The position numbers and the translations under genes are program-made. Below, in pieces: positions 9,014 to 18,466 of a stretch of 48,450 nucleotides of DNA; position 1 is the first letter of the stretch; each line of letters begins with the position of its first letter. The notes under the pieces are model-generated. The model saw only the letters and a program-made list of their open reading frames with translations. It made no database searches and was not told the origin of the DNA. Origin of the DNA: Verrucomicrobiia bacterium (GTDB lineage: Bacteria > Verrucomicrobiota > Verrucomicrobiia > Limisphaerales > UBA11358); assembly GCA_031290985.1 (NCBI GenBank), contig JARLJW010000006.1:1-48450 (forward strand), written 5' to 3'.

Positions 9014-9694
9014 ATGAGCGACAACACCCCGTTTATCCATGAAGATCCGTGGCGCATCTTCCGCATCATGGCCGAGTTTGTGGACTCGTTTCAGACCATG
9101 TCCATGGTCGGCCCGGCGGTGACCATCTTTGGCTCGGCCCGGACGAAGCCCGAGGACAAGTATTATCATGCCGCGCATGACATCGCGAAGGGGCTGGCCA
9201 AACACAAGCTGGCGGTCATCACCGGCGGCGGCCCCGGCATCATGGAAGCCGCCAACAAGGGCGCGGAGCAGGGGGGCGGCAAGTCCGTCGGCCTCAACAT
9301 CGAACTGCCGCACGAGCAGACCGGCAACCGCTTCGCCAACGTGCCGGTGCATTTTCACTACTTTTTTTCGCGCAAGGTCTGCTTCGTGAAATACAGCTTC
9401 GGCTTTATTTTCATGCCCGGCGGCTTTGGCACGCTGGACGAATTTTTTGAAGTCGTCACGCTGGTCCAGACGCAGCGCATCCCGCAATTTCCGCTGATCC
9501 TCTTTGGCCGCGAACATTGGAAAGGGCTGCTCGCGTGGATGAAATCCGAAGTGCAGACCCGGCACGGCTACATCAGCCCCGGCGACCTTGACCTGGTGCA
9601 GTTGGTCGATGAGCCGCAGGAAGCGATCGACCTGATCCTCGCATACCAGCGTCGCGTCAGCCCGCCGGAACTGCCGGCGAAGGCGTTCCGCTAA
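9014..9694 (+). CDS. LOG-family Rossmann-fold hydrolase (TIGR00730 type)
   Basis: A 226-residue protein of the LOG (lysine decarboxylase-like) family, whose characterised members hydrolyse nucleoside 5'-monophosphates to free base and ribose 5-phosphate. Both family signatures are present: GGGPGIMEAA (residues 71-80) and PGGFGTLDE (135-143), the latter holding the catalytic Arg/Glu neighbourhood. I chose the ATG at 9014 (MSDNTPFIHEDPWRIF). The reading frame is open back to 8816, but that extension crosses the hairpin at 8952-8979 and has no homology. The stop lies 5 bases before pabB, so the two are probably co-transcribed. The physiological substrate in this organism cannot be told. Confidence 0.85.
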   Translation: MSDNTPFIHEDPWRIFRIMAEFVDSFQTMSMVGPAVTIFGSARTKPEDKYYHAAHDIAKGLAKHKLAVITGGGPGIMEAANKGAEQGGGKSVGLNIELPHEQTGNRFANVPVHFHYFFSRKVCFVKYSFGFIFMPGGFGTLDEFFEVVTLVQTQRIPQFPLILFGREHWKGLLAWMKSEVQTRHGYISPGDLDLVQLVDEPQEAIDLILAYQRRVSPPELPAKAFR

Positions 9695-9699
9695 ATTTC

Positions 9700-11193
9700 A
9701 TGCGTCCGCTGATCGAGGAAATTGCCACCGCGCACACGCCCGAAACGCTCGTCGAAAATCTGCGGGGCGAAAACGGGGTGGTGCTGCTGCGCACGTCGCT
9801 GTTCGAGCTGCCGTCGGCGCGCTATTCGTTTGTAACAGCTGATCCGTTTTTAACATTCCGTTCCTTCGGCTCGCGCTGCGAAATCCAGCCGCCGGCCGCC
9901 GGCGGCCCGCCGCGCGTTCAATTCGGCAATCCGTGGCATCTGCTGGACGCGCTCATGGCGCGGCATGAATTGCTGGACGAGATTGATTCACCGTTTCCGC
10001 TCGGCGGCGCGTTCGGTTACTGGGGTTATGACCTGAAAAATTTCACCGAACCCAAGCTGCCGCGCCGCGCCGTCAACGACCTGGAACTGCCGGATTGCCA
10101 TGTCGGTTTCTACGACAGCCTGGTGGTGTTTGACCATCATCTGGGAAAAGTCAGCATAGTTTCCACCGGTTTGGATGCCGACGGCTCGCGCAGTGAAACC
10201 CGCGCGAAAGCGCAGTTGGGCTTTTGGCAGAACCGCTTGACGGAAATGCCCGCGCAACTACACGAGACGCGGAAAACAGTTCCCCCTCTCCCGGGGGAGA
10301 GGGCGGACGTCCATGCCAACATTCCCCGCGCCGATTTCATCGCCGCCGTCGAACGCGCCCAAAAGTACATCCGGGCAGGGGACATTTATCAGGTCAACCT
10401 TTCCCAACGCCTCACGCTGTCATGTGATTTCACGGGCTGGGAGCTGTTTCAGAAGCTTTCCGCCGTCTCGCCGGCGCCGTTTTCCGCGTTTCTCGATTGC
10501 GATGCCGGGGACGGGCAGGGCCGGTTCCAGGTCGCCTCCTCCTCGCCGGAGCAGTTTTTGCGCATGAGCGGCTCGCACATCATCACCCGCCCCATCAAAG
10601 GCACGCGGCCGCGCCATGCCGACGCGACGCGCGACGCGCAACTGGCCTATGAACTGCAGACCAGCGCCAAGGAACTGGCCGAGCTGGTGATGATCACGGA
10701 CCTGTTGCGGAATGATCTGGGGAAAGTCTGTGAATACGGCTCGGTGCAGACACCGGATTTGGCGCGATTGGAGAAATTTGCTCAGGTGCAGCATCTGGTC
10801 TCCACCGTGGAGGGCCGGTTGCGGAAGGATGTCACGCATTTTGCCGCGCTCGCCTCAGCTTTTCCCGGCGGGAGCATCACCGGCGCGCCGAAATTTCGGG
10901 CGATGGAGATCATTGATGAACTTGAGCCTATTTCCCGCGGGCCTTACTGCGGGTGCCTGGGCTATCTGGGCTTCAACCGGGAGAGCCAGTTGAGCATCAC
11001 CATCCGCACGGCGGTGTGCCAGGATGGCGTGGCGCACTTCAATGTCGGCGCCGGCATCGTGGCGGATTCCAATCCGGCGGCGGAATACGAGGAGACGCTG
11101 GCGAAGGCCGCTGGTTTTCTCGCCGCTTTGAATTGTGGCAGCCGGCGTGAGGAGGCTCCGACAAAAAGTTCATCAGCGGGTCCTGAAATGTGA
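9700..11193 (+). CDS. pabB: Aminodeoxychorismate synthase component I
   Basis: PabB converts chorismate, with ammonia from PabA, to 4-amino-4-deoxychorismate in folate synthesis. The 497-residue protein has the N-terminal TrpE/PabB domain (about 1-170) and the C-terminal chorismate-binding domain (about 215-480). It carries PIKGT at 298-302: the lysine in this motif distinguishes PabB from anthranilate synthase, which has PIAGT. Further signatures are ITGAPKFRAMEIIDELEP and GPYCGCLGYLGF. Residues ~190-205 are encoded by a CCCCTCTCCCGGGGGAGAGG palindrome (10281-10305) that looks like an inserted repeat between the two domains. A class IV aminotransferase able to act as PabC lies 1.7 kb downstream; no pabA is in the window. 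The last ~20 residues look unconserved. Confidence 0.9.
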   Translation: MRPLIEEIATAHTPETLVENLRGENGVVLLRTSLFELPSARYSFVTADPFLTFRSFGSRCEIQPPAAGGPPRVQFGNPWHLLDALMARHELLDEIDSPFPLGGAFGYWGYDLKNFTEPKLPRRAVNDLELPDCHVGFYDSLVVFDHHLGKVSIVSTGLDADGSRSETRAKAQLGFWQNRLTEMPAQLHETRKTVPPLPGERADVHANIPRADFIAAVERAQKYIRAGDIYQVNLSQRLTLSCDFTGWELFQKLSAVSPAPFSAFLDCDAGDGQGRFQVASSSPEQFLRMSGSHIITRPIKGTRPRHADATRDAQLAYELQTSAKELAELVMITDLLRNDLGKVCEYGSVQTPDLARLEKFAQVQHLVSTVEGRLRKDVTHFAALASAFPGGSITGAPKFRAMEIIDELEPISRGPYCGCLGYLGFNRESQLSITIRTAVCQDGVAHFNVGAGIVADSNPAAEYEETLAKAAGFLAALNCGSRREEAPTKSSSAGPEM

Positions 11194-11227
11194 GCCTGGT
11201 TAACTGGCCGCCACGAAATAAAGCAGC

Positions 11228-12766
11228 CTACTTCACTTTCTCCACCACCAGCATTTCGATCGGCATATTGGTGGGAACCAGTTCGAGGCCGAGTTGGTTA
11301 AGAAGAATCGGATTTAATTCATTAACGCTTGGCAACTCCAAGTTATGCTTGCTTGTAGATTGAACCCACGAAAGCGAAAAGTCATATTGTTCAGCCAGGC
11401 CAGTTTCATCAACGATGGGGACTTGAAGACGGCTTTCAAAAAGACGTGTCAGGGTCGAAACCGGTTGTTCATGATAATTATAGCCTGCTCTCAAACCATC
11501 TTGATCTGGTTCCTTAATTGACTGCATTGCCTGGCCATGTGGCATCGTATGACTGACCTTGAAATTTCGCACGCCACCATTACCTGCTTTTAGAACCAAA
11601 GCATCCGCATTTCGCGTTTCGAGATGCCCTTTGATCCCAAACTTTTTTGTGATTTCTTTCTGTAATTCAACAGTCCAGTCTTCATTTATTGGTATTTTTT
11701 TATGTGGTTCTTGAGCCGGAACAAGTTTCGCAAGGAAATCATATCGGCCTGTCGGCAGGTCTGTGTTGATGGTCATGCGCAGACTGGTTTTTTGGTAGGC
11801 ATATTGAATAATTATTTTCAGTGGCTGTGCAATGCCCAGCGCACCTCTGCCGCCGTCGCTGCAAGCATTGCCATCTTCTTTGAATTTGGTCGGAACGATT
11901 TTGACTTGGGGTGAAGCTTTATAAAAAACATCAAAATCTGCTTTCGGAACTTCCCAAGGATAGGTTCTGTGTTCCTGAATTTCTTTAACAGTGATGGTGG
12001 TTATTCCGGCGGCAAGCAACGCGGCTACGCCGACAACGACCACTGTTTTTGCTTTCGTCCAAGCCATAATTTTCAATGCTCCTTTGATGAGGGTTAAGGT
12101 TGAAACGCCGGCCGCCGCACCTTTGGCCAGCGCCACGGCGGTCACGGTTTTTGCCAGGGCCACGGGCGCGGCGTGGACGGAATTGGCGGCCAGCGCGCCG
12201 GCGATGATGGCCGTGGTGGAACTCACGCCCCGTTGGTTGAAGTAGCGGTGCATTTTTTCCAAGGCGCGGCTGATGCGTTTGCGGGCCGTGTCCTCGCCCG
12301 TGCCAAGGGCCTGGCCGACTTGCGCCAAGGATTTGTTTTCGAAGAAGCGCAGCAGCACGGCCTGGCGGTCGGTTTCGCCAAGCGTCGCCAGCGCTTCGTC
12401 GAGCAGCGGCGACATCTGATCCCAGAGCGGGTCGGGGGCGGCGGAGTGGATTTCAGATTGCATCAAGACCTCCTGTTCACGTTGCTGGCGTTTTACCCGG
12501 TCGCGCGTTTGGGCGATGGCGGCATAGCGCGTGGTTTTAAACAGCCAGCCGGCCAGGACGGTTTGATCGGAAATCTTCCCGGCCTTTTGCGCAAGGATGA
12601 TGAAGACGGCCTGGGTGACCTCCTCGGCCAGGTGCGGGTCGCGCACCTGCCGCAGGGCCGCCGAATAGACGAAGCCGACGCGGCGGGCCACCAGTTCCGC
12701 AAAGGCGGCTTCGGAATCGCGGGCGGCATATTCGCGGAGCAGGGCGAGGTCATCGGCTTCGTGCAT
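11228..12766 (-). CDS. ECF sigma factor fused to membrane-anchored TIGR03435-like domain
   Basis: Residues ~20-90 are sigma-70 region 2 ([20 protein letters not shown], then the AGWLFKTTR segment) and ~120-172 region 4 (LPETDR-like [22 protein letters not shown] followed by [12 protein letters not shown]). After an Ala-rich, weakly hydrophobic linker (183-235), residues 240-260 form a membrane helix ([20 protein letters not shown]). Residues ~275-512 resemble the TIGR03435/DUF3738 domain, with [16 protein letters not shown] and [19 protein letters not shown]. The predicted topology places the sigma part in the cytoplasm and the C-terminal domain outside. An external signal could therefore control the tethered sigma factor directly, without a separate anti-sigma factor; this is inference. 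It lies opposite to, and between, pabB and the pabC-like gene. Confidence 0.85.
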   Translation of the reverse strand: MHEADDLALLREYAARDSEAAFAELVARRVGFVYSAALRQVRDPHLAEEVTQAVFIILAQKAGKISDQTVLAGWLFKTTRYAAIAQTRDRVKRQQREQEVLMQSEIHSAAPDPLWDQMSPLLDEALATLGETDRQAVLLRFFENKSLAQVGQALGTGEDTARKRISRALEKMHRYFNQRGVSSTTAIIAGALAANSVHAAPVALAKTVTAVALAKGAAAGVSTLTLIKGALKIMAWTKAKTVVVVGVAALLAAGITTITVKEIQEHRTYPWEVPKADFDVFYKASPQVKIVPTKFKEDGNACSDGGRGALGIAQPLKIIIQYAYQKTSLRMTINTDLPTGRYDFLAKLVPAQEPHKKIPINEDWTVELQKEITKKFGIKGHLETRNADALVLKAGNGGVRNFKVSHTMPHGQAMQSIKEPDQDGLRAGYNYHEQPVSTLTRLFESRLQVPIVDETGLAEQYDFSLSWVQSTSKHNLELPSVNELNPILLNQLGLELVPTNMPIEMLVVEKVK

Positions 12767-12879
12767 TCACCTATAAATGCAGATTATCGTGGAAACCGGA
12801 CAACATTTTTTCAAAATTTTCTCGCGAAAAACCGCCGGCTCGCGTAAATAGAAGGCAATTAGGAAAAGGGCGAATTCTC

Positions 12880-13719
12880 ATGGTAGTATTTCTCAACGGA
12901 AAATTAATGCCGGCGGCGGAGGCCATGGTCCCGGTCAACGACCGGGGCTTCATGTATGGCGATGGCTTGTTCGAGACGACGCGCATTGTCAACGGACGTC
13001 CGTTTCGCCTGGCGCAGCATTTGGAACGGATGGTGCGCGGCGCGGACTATTTGAAGATCCGGATGCCGTTCACGCCGAAGGAGATTCAAAAATTTACCGC
13101 GCAACTGGTCGAAGCCAATGCCATGCCCGATGCCGTGCTGCGCGTGACCCTGACCCGCGGTGCCGGTGAGCGCGGCTATTCGCCATCGGCCGCCGGGGAG
13201 CCGACCTTGGTGATGAGCCTGCATCCGCTCCCGAAACTCCCCGAGGAGGGGCCCTTGCAGTGGAGCATGATCACCTCGTCGTATCATATCCCAGCGAGCG
13301 GGGCGATTTCCTCATTCAAGACGACAAGCAAGATTTTGAACGTCTTTGCCCGCATCGAGGCGAGCGAGCGCGGCGCGGACGAGGCGTTGCTGTTGAACAC
13401 GAACGGCGAGGTGGCGGAGACGGCGGGCGGAAACATCTTCTGGGTGTATCAGAACACCATCTGCACCGTGCCGACGGGGCGGGGGGTGCTGCCGGGCATC
13501 ACGCGGGCGGTGGTGCTGGAGATCTGCCAGGCGCTCGGCCTGGAAACCAACAAACGGGTCATCAAGCCGCAGCACCTGCGCAATGCGGAGGGCATCTTCA
13601 TCACCCAGAGCGTGTTGGGCATCGTGCCGGTGGTCGCCTTTGACGGCGAGCATGTGGTGCCGTCACCGCTGGTGGACCAAATCGCCACGGCCTACAATGA
13701 CGTGCTGCAGCGCGAGTGA
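12880..13719 (+). CDS. Class IV PLP aminotransferase, probable aminodeoxychorismate lyase
   Basis: A 279-residue fold-type IV PLP enzyme. It begins with the family pattern FLNGKLMPAAEAMVPVNDRGFMYGDGLFETTR. It contains the likely Schiff-base lysine (Lys147 in SSFKTTSKILN), then the cofactor-binding NTNGEVAETAGGNIFWV and GVLPGITR segments. The family covers aminodeoxychorismate lyase (PabC), branched-chain and D-amino-acid aminotransferases, which are hard to separate by eye. Closeness to pabB, with only the antisense sigma gene between, favours PabC, which would release p-aminobenzoate for folate. It is divergent from the sigma gene with a 113-base shared promoter region. Confidence 0.75.
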   Translation: MVVFLNGKLMPAAEAMVPVNDRGFMYGDGLFETTRIVNGRPFRLAQHLERMVRGADYLKIRMPFTPKEIQKFTAQLVEANAMPDAVLRVTLTRGAGERGYSPSAAGEPTLVMSLHPLPKLPEEGPLQWSMITSSYHIPASGAISSFKTTSKILNVFARIEASERGADEALLLNTNGEVAETAGGNIFWVYQNTICTVPTGRGVLPGITRAVVLEICQALGLETNKRVIKPQHLRNAEGIFITQSVLGIVPVVAFDGEHVVPSPLVDQIATAYNDVLQRE

Positions 13720-13817
13720 GTTTTAATCCGCAGGATTAGGCTTCATCAAATCGTCGGTCTCCGGTTGTAAAGTGCCCGGTAATGGGCGTATGGTTAGTCA
13801 CTCATACGAGGTGATTT

Positions 13818-14516
13818 ATGACTAACATTAGTCTCGAGCATTGTCTTTCCTTCATCAACAGCCAGACCATCCCCGCAAGCAAGGCGGCGGCGGACACGGC
13901 GCTGCGACGGGCGGTGACGATTTCCCGCCAGGCCGGTTGCGGGGCCGCCCAGGTGGCCGATGCCTTGGCAACTTATCTGCAAAAACATCTGCCGCGCCCC
14001 GGCGTGGACTGGACCGTGTTTGACCGGAACCTGATGGAAAAGGTGATGGAAGACCACTGTATGCCGGCGAACCTGGCGCACATCCTGGCCGAGGACCGGG
14101 TCTCGGAATTTGAAGACATCCTGGCCGAGATGTTCAACATGCGTCCGCAGACCCAGACCGTCATCAAGCAGACCGCGGAAACCATGTTGCAACTGGCCAG
14201 TTGCGGCAACGTGATCCTCATCGGCCGGGCCGGGAACATCGTCACGGCAAAACTGCCGCATGTGTTGCATGTCCGGCTGGTCGCGCCGCTCGAAGACCGG
14301 ATTGAGCGGATCTGCTTCGCGGACCATAAATCTCCGGCCGCGGCCCGCCAGTTTTGTATTCAGGAAGAGGCGGCCCGCACCCGTTATGTGCGGACCTATT
14401 TCAAGGCGGATATCAACGACCCGCTGCACTATCATCTGGTCATCAACACGAGCCGCGTGGGCTGTGAGAACGCGGGGCGCCTGATCGGTGACGCCGTGAT
14501 GCGGATGAAGCTTTGA
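13818..14516 (+). CDS. Cytidylate-kinase-like family protein
   Basis: A 232-residue protein of the Cytidylate_kin2 type. The N-terminal AVTISRQAGCGAAQVADAL segment (residues ~32-50) corresponds to the SRQ.GSGG phosphate-binding loop of the family. A central VILIGRAGNIV segment and LVAPLEDRIERI match the rest of the fold. A good ribosome-binding site (GAGGTGA) precedes the ATG, one of the few clear ones in the window. Family members are often unassigned and need not be true CMP kinases. It is followed after 42 bases by an L,D-transpeptidase, so it may share that transcript. Confidence 0.8.
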   Translation: MTNISLEHCLSFINSQTIPASKAAADTALRRAVTISRQAGCGAAQVADALATYLQKHLPRPGVDWTVFDRNLMEKVMEDHCMPANLAHILAEDRVSEFEDILAEMFNMRPQTQTVIKQTAETMLQLASCGNVILIGRAGNIVTAKLPHVLHVRLVAPLEDRIERICFADHKSPAAARQFCIQEEAARTRYVRTYFKADINDPLHYHLVINTSRVGCENAGRLIGDAVMRMKL

Positions 14517-14558
14517 ATTCAACCTTGGCTGCCCGGCGGCGGCGGGTAGATTGTCGGC

Positions 14559-15659
14559 GTGCCGATTCTGCAAAAAGTGTCCGCCCAACGTCGCAACCGC
14601 GCCGGTGACCTGCTGGCCGTGCTGCTGCTGCTGGCAATCCTCGCCGGCCTGGGCTGGCTGTGGTGGCACGAAAAGCATCCCCCAAAAACCGCCCGGGCCA
14701 GACCAGTCATTCCCGCCAAGGTGGCAGTTCAGGCGGTTCAACCTGTTGCCCCGGCGAAACCAAAACCACTCGTGGTGGCCGCCCAGGCGCCGGCGGATTT
14801 TCCCCGGCCTGTCCGGGACGTGTTCGAGGCCCAGGTGGCGTTGATGCGGCGGGCGATCTCCCCGGGATCGCTGGATGCCGCTATCGGTTCGCAGACGCGG
14901 GCGGCCCTCGCGGCTTTTCAGCGGGTGCAGAAATTATCCGGATCCGGCCTGCTCGATACCAACACCCGCGCGGTTTTGACGCTGGATGCGCCGCTGCTGA
15001 CGACTTATACCGTCACCTCCAACGACCTGGAGCGGTTGCAGCCGATCGGCAAGACCTGGCTGGAAAAGTCCCAGCAATCCGCGCTGGATTATGAAACGAT
15101 ACGGGAGCTGGTGGCGGAGCATGCGCATGCGCATCCGTTGCTCATCGAGAAGCTGAATCCCGGCGTGAACTGGACCAACGTCGCCGTCGGGACGGTCTTG
15201 AAAGTTCCGGAATCGGAGTATCCCGAACCGGCGGACAAGGCGGCGTTCGTGGTCATCCATTTGGCGGCGAAAAATTTGGAGGCGTTTGATGCGGCGACGA
15301 ACCTGATTTTGCACTGCCCCTGCAGCATCGCGGCGAAAGTCGAGAAGCGTCCCGTGGGCGAGCTGCACGTGGCGGTGATCGCGCCCAACCCGAATTACAC
15401 CTTCGACCCGGAGGTTTTCCCCGAATCGCCGGAGGCGCAGGCCATCGGGCATAAATTGATACTGCCGCCCGGGCCGAACAATCCGGTCGGGCTGGCGTGG
15501 ATCGGTTTGGACAAGCCGGGGTATGGGATGCACGGCACGCCCGGGCCCGAACAGGTGGGGCGCACGGAATCGCACGGCTGTTTCCGGCTGGCAAACTGGG
15601 ATGCCACCTATTTGGTCAAGCTCGTTTGGATTGGAATGCCGGTCGAGGTCGTGCCGTGA
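14559..15659 (+). CDS. L,D-transpeptidase with peptidoglycan-binding and LysM-like regions
   Basis: A 366-residue cell-wall cross-linking enzyme starting at GTG. One N-terminal membrane helix (about 20-36, LLAVLLLLAILAGLGWLWW) anchors it. Residues ~90-145 form a peptidoglycan_binding_1 domain (AIGSQTRAALAAFQRVQKL). Residues ~150-215 resemble LysM, ending VGTVLKVPE. The C-terminal YkuD catalytic domain (~225-366) contains HGTP and the catalytic signature SHGCFRLAN with Cys341, the nucleophile expected to attack tetrapeptide stems and form 3-3 cross-links or attach proteins to peptidoglycan. It acts in the periplasm. LemA follows after about 100 bases. Confidence 0.88.
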   Translation: MPILQKVSAQRRNRAGDLLAVLLLLAILAGLGWLWWHEKHPPKTARARPVIPAKVAVQAVQPVAPAKPKPLVVAAQAPADFPRPVRDVFEAQVALMRRAISPGSLDAAIGSQTRAALAAFQRVQKLSGSGLLDTNTRAVLTLDAPLLTTYTVTSNDLERLQPIGKTWLEKSQQSALDYETIRELVAEHAHAHPLLIEKLNPGVNWTNVAVGTVLKVPESEYPEPADKAAFVVIHLAAKNLEAFDAATNLILHCPCSIAAKVEKRPVGELHVAVIAPNPNYTFDPEVFPESPEAQAIGHKLILPPGPNNPVGLAWIGLDKPGYGMHGTPGPEQVGRTESHGCFRLANWDATYLVKLVWIGMPVEVVP

Positions 15660-15760
15660 GGCCGGCCGGGGCGCCGCCGGTTCCATTTTTCATAAGAAAT
15701 TATCATTGCCCGGCGGCGTAGTTCGGGGAAACTGTCAGTGAACTTAACGAAAGAAAAATT

Positions 15761-16372
15761 ATGACTGCTGGAATCATCCTTATTATTGTTTTAGTCGGGC
15801 TCCTGTTGGTCGTCGTCGTGGTCGGCATGGCCGCCATCGGCATCTACAACAAGCTGGTCACCATGCGCAACCGGTACAAGAACGCCTACGCGCAGATCGA
15901 CGTGCAGCTCAAGCGCCGTTACGATCTCATCCCCAATCTGGTCGAGACCGCCAAGGGCTACATGAAGCACGAGAGTGGCACGCTCACCGCCGTGACCGAG
16001 GCGCGCAACATCGCCTATGCCGCCTCCAAGGGCGCCGCGAGCAACCCGGGCGATGCCTCCGCCATGAAGAACCTCGTTTCCGCCGAAGCCGGCCTGGGCG
16101 GGGCGCTGAGCCGCCTGATGATGGTCAGCGAACAGTATCCCGACCTGAAGGCGAACCAGAACATGATGCAGCTCACGGAGGAACTGACCTCCACGGAGAA
16201 CAAGATCTCGTTCGCGCGCCAGGCGTATAACGATTCGGTGATGACGTACAACACGGACCGCGAGGTGTTTCCGAGCAACCTGCTGGCCGGCATGTTCAAT
16301 TTTGCGGCCGCGGAATTGTTCGTCATCGACAAACCCGAGGAGAAGGTCGCCCCCAAGGTTTCGTTTTCTTGA
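15761..16372 (+). CDS. lemA: LemA family membrane protein
   Basis: A 203-residue protein with an N-terminal membrane helix (residues ~5-27) followed by the conserved LemA coiled-coil core. It starts YNKLVTMRNRYKNAYAQIDVQLKRRYDLIPNLVETAKGY, continues with the helical bundle that includes LMMVSEQYPDLKANQ, and has AYNDSVMTYNTDREVFPSN near the end. The helix is thought to leave the C-terminal bundle in the periplasm. The gene is paired with an M48 protease 95 bases downstream, a common LemA-HtpX-like arrangement. LemA's molecular job is not established. Confidence 0.9.
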   Translation: MTAGIILIIVLVGLLLVVVVVGMAAIGIYNKLVTMRNRYKNAYAQIDVQLKRRYDLIPNLVETAKGYMKHESGTLTAVTEARNIAYAASKGAASNPGDASAMKNLVSAEAGLGGALSRLMMVSEQYPDLKANQNMMQLTEELTSTENKISFARQAYNDSVMTYNTDREVFPSNLLAGMFNFAAAELFVIDKPEEKVAPKVSFS

Positions 16373-16435
16373 TTGGGAGTGAACGGGAATGTTTGCGGGT
16401 TGCGGTATGCGAGCCCTCTTAAATTCAAGCCGGCT

Positions 16436-16467
16436 CGTAAATCGCAAATCTGAAATCGTAAATCGAG
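16436..16467. repeat. AAATCG/AAATCT short direct repeats before the M48 gene
   Basis: Between lemA and the protease gene the words AAATCGC, AAATCTG, AAATCGT and AAATCGA follow one another. This is a short AT-rich tandem motif that ends at the M48 start codon. It looks like a dispersed intergenic repeat rather than a ribosome-binding site. Confidence 0.4.
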
Positions 16468-18429
16468 ATGGATTTTTTCGCCCAACAAGACCACGCCCGG
16501 CGCAAGACGAAAACGCTCATCGTCTATTTCGTGCTCGCCGTCATCTCGATGATCGTGATGATCTACGGCGTGGCGGTCTTGGCGGTCTTCTACGTGGGGC
16601 AGAATTCGGCCCGTCATCATTATGTCGAGCAGGCCCCGTTGGTGGTGTGGAATCCTGAATTGTTCGTGGTGGTGACGCTGGGCACGCTGGCGGTGATCTT
16701 TTGCGGGAGCGCCTATAAAACCATGGCGCTGTCTGCGGGCGGGAGCGCGGTGGCGGAATCGCTGGGCGGGCGGCTGCTGGATGCCAATTCGCATGAGCCC
16801 AACGAACGCAAGCTGCTGAACGTGGTGGAGGAGATGTCCATCGCCTCAGGGGTGCCGATGCCGCAGGTCTACGTGATGGATCACGAGGAGGGCATCAACG
16901 CCTTCGCCGCCGGGCACTCGACCAGCGATGCCGCCATCTCCGTCACCCGCGGGTGCATGACCAAGCTGTCGCGGGATGAGCTGCAGGGGGTGATCGGGCA
17001 CGAATTTAGTCATATCCTGAACGGCGACATGCGGATGAACATCCGGCTGATGGGCATCCTGTTCGGCATTGTTTGCATCGCCACCATCGGGCGCATCCTT
17101 CTGTACATGCGCAGCAGCAACAGCCGGGATAAAAACCCGTTGCCGCTCATCGGAATTTTGCTTTTGATCATCGGCGGGCTGGGGCTGTTCTTCGGCCGCC
17201 TGATTCAGGCGGCCATCAGCCGGCAGCGTGAATTTCTGGCGGACGCCTCCTCGGTGCAGTTCACCCGCAACCCGGGCGGGCTCTCCGGCGCGTTGCAGAA
17301 GCTCGGCGGCTTCGGCTCCGAAGTTGAATCCCCGCACGCCTCGGATGCGAGCCACATGTTTTTTGGCAACGCCCTCACCAGCTCGTTCATGGACGCGATG
17401 GCGACGCATCCGCCGCTGGAGCAGCGCATCCGGGCCATTGACCCGAACTGGGATGGAAAATTCAAGCAGGTGCCGGATGACGTGACTGATGACCGGGTGG
17501 AACAGCTTTTCCAGCGCGCCAAGCCGAGGAGCAGTCCGCCCATCTTCAACAATCCCCTCGCGGGCATCCTCGTGGCGGCGGGCAGTCAAGCGCCGCCGCC
17601 CATCCCCACGGACACCGGCCTGCGTCCGCCGGTGAATGCGCCGCCGCTGAAGCTGCAGTATGCCGACCCCATGCGTGATGTTCTGCCGGAAAATCTCCGC
17701 CAAGCCGCGCGGGAACCGCAGGCGGCCATGGCCATGATCTACGCGATGCTGCTGAGCAATGACGAAACGCTGCGGGCAACGCAGCTCGCGGGCCTGGCCG
17801 GCCGCACGGCGCAGGACGTTTTGGACAAGGTGAGTGAGCTGTATCCCGCCGTCATGCAGGCCGCCACGCGGGCGCGCCTGCCGCTGGTGAACCTGACGTT
17901 GCCGGCGTTGCGGCAACTGGATGCCGGACAGTTCAGCCAGTTCTCCCAGACGCTGGAATGGCTCATCGGCAGCGACGGGCGGGTGGAGCTGTTTGAATTT
18001 GTGCTGCAAAAAATGGTGCGGCGGCACCTGGCACCAAAGTTCGGGCTGGCGCAGCGGACGACGGTGCAATTTTACACGCTGAAGCCGCTGGTGCCGGATT
18101 GCGCGGTGATCTTGTCCGCGCTGGCTTATGTCGGCAGCGACGACGCGGGGGAAATCCAGAAGGCGTTCGTCACCGGTGCACCGTTCTTGCGTGCGCCGGA
18201 GGATTCCGGCCTGTTGCTGGCCCCGGCGGGGCAATGCGGGGTGGAACAGGTCAGCGCCGCGTTGGACCGGCTGGCGCTGGCGGCCCCGATCATCAAGAAA
18301 AACCTGCTGGAAGCCGCCGCGCATGTCGTGGGCGCGGACGGCGTGATCCTGGAGAATGAGGCCGAACTGCTGCGGGCGGTGGCGGATTCGCTGGATTGCC
18401 CGATACCGCCGTTGGGGGGGGCGGAATAA
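16468..18429 (+). CDS. M48 (HtpX-like) membrane metalloprotease with C-terminal TerB-like domain
   Basis: A 653-residue integral membrane zinc protease. Hydrophobic segments lie at about 17-43, 69-90, 191-213 and 227-252. The zinc site is HEFSH (His178, Glu179, His182), and the third ligand is probably Glu255 in REFLADAS. Ordinary HtpX proteins are near 290 residues. Here about 300 extra residues follow: a Pro-rich linker (~360-395), a helical region, and a last ~100 residues (LLEAAAHVVGADGVILENEAELLRAVAD) that look like a TerB-type helical domain. It presumably degrades damaged membrane proteins together with LemA. The role of the tail is unknown. It ends 37 bases from the convergent pheT. 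Confidence 0.88.
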   Translation: MDFFAQQDHARRKTKTLIVYFVLAVISMIVMIYGVAVLAVFYVGQNSARHHYVEQAPLVVWNPELFVVVTLGTLAVIFCGSAYKTMALSAGGSAVAESLGGRLLDANSHEPNERKLLNVVEEMSIASGVPMPQVYVMDHEEGINAFAAGHSTSDAAISVTRGCMTKLSRDELQGVIGHEFSHILNGDMRMNIRLMGILFGIVCIATIGRILLYMRSSNSRDKNPLPLIGILLLIIGGLGLFFGRLIQAAISRQREFLADASSVQFTRNPGGLSGALQKLGGFGSEVESPHASDASHMFFGNALTSSFMDAMATHPPLEQRIRAIDPNWDGKFKQVPDDVTDDRVEQLFQRAKPRSSPPIFNNPLAGILVAAGSQAPPPIPTDTGLRPPVNAPPLKLQYADPMRDVLPENLRQAAREPQAAMAMIYAMLLSNDETLRATQLAGLAGRTAQDVLDKVSELYPAVMQAATRARLPLVNLTLPALRQLDAGQFSQFSQTLEWLIGSDGRVELFEFVLQKMVRRHLAPKFGLAQRTTVQFYTLKPLVPDCAVILSALAYVGSDDAGEIQKAFVTGAPFLRAPEDSGLLLAPAGQCGVEQVSAALDRLALAAPIIKKNLLEAAAHVVGADGVILENEAELLRAVADSLDCPIPPLGGAE

Positions 18430-18466
18430 TTTCTTGACCGGATTTACGGGACGAAAACTATTCCGG

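Noticed and set aside
9700..11193. Anthranilate synthase TrpE
   Set aside because: The PIKGT motif with lysine is characteristic of PabB; TrpE has alanine there.
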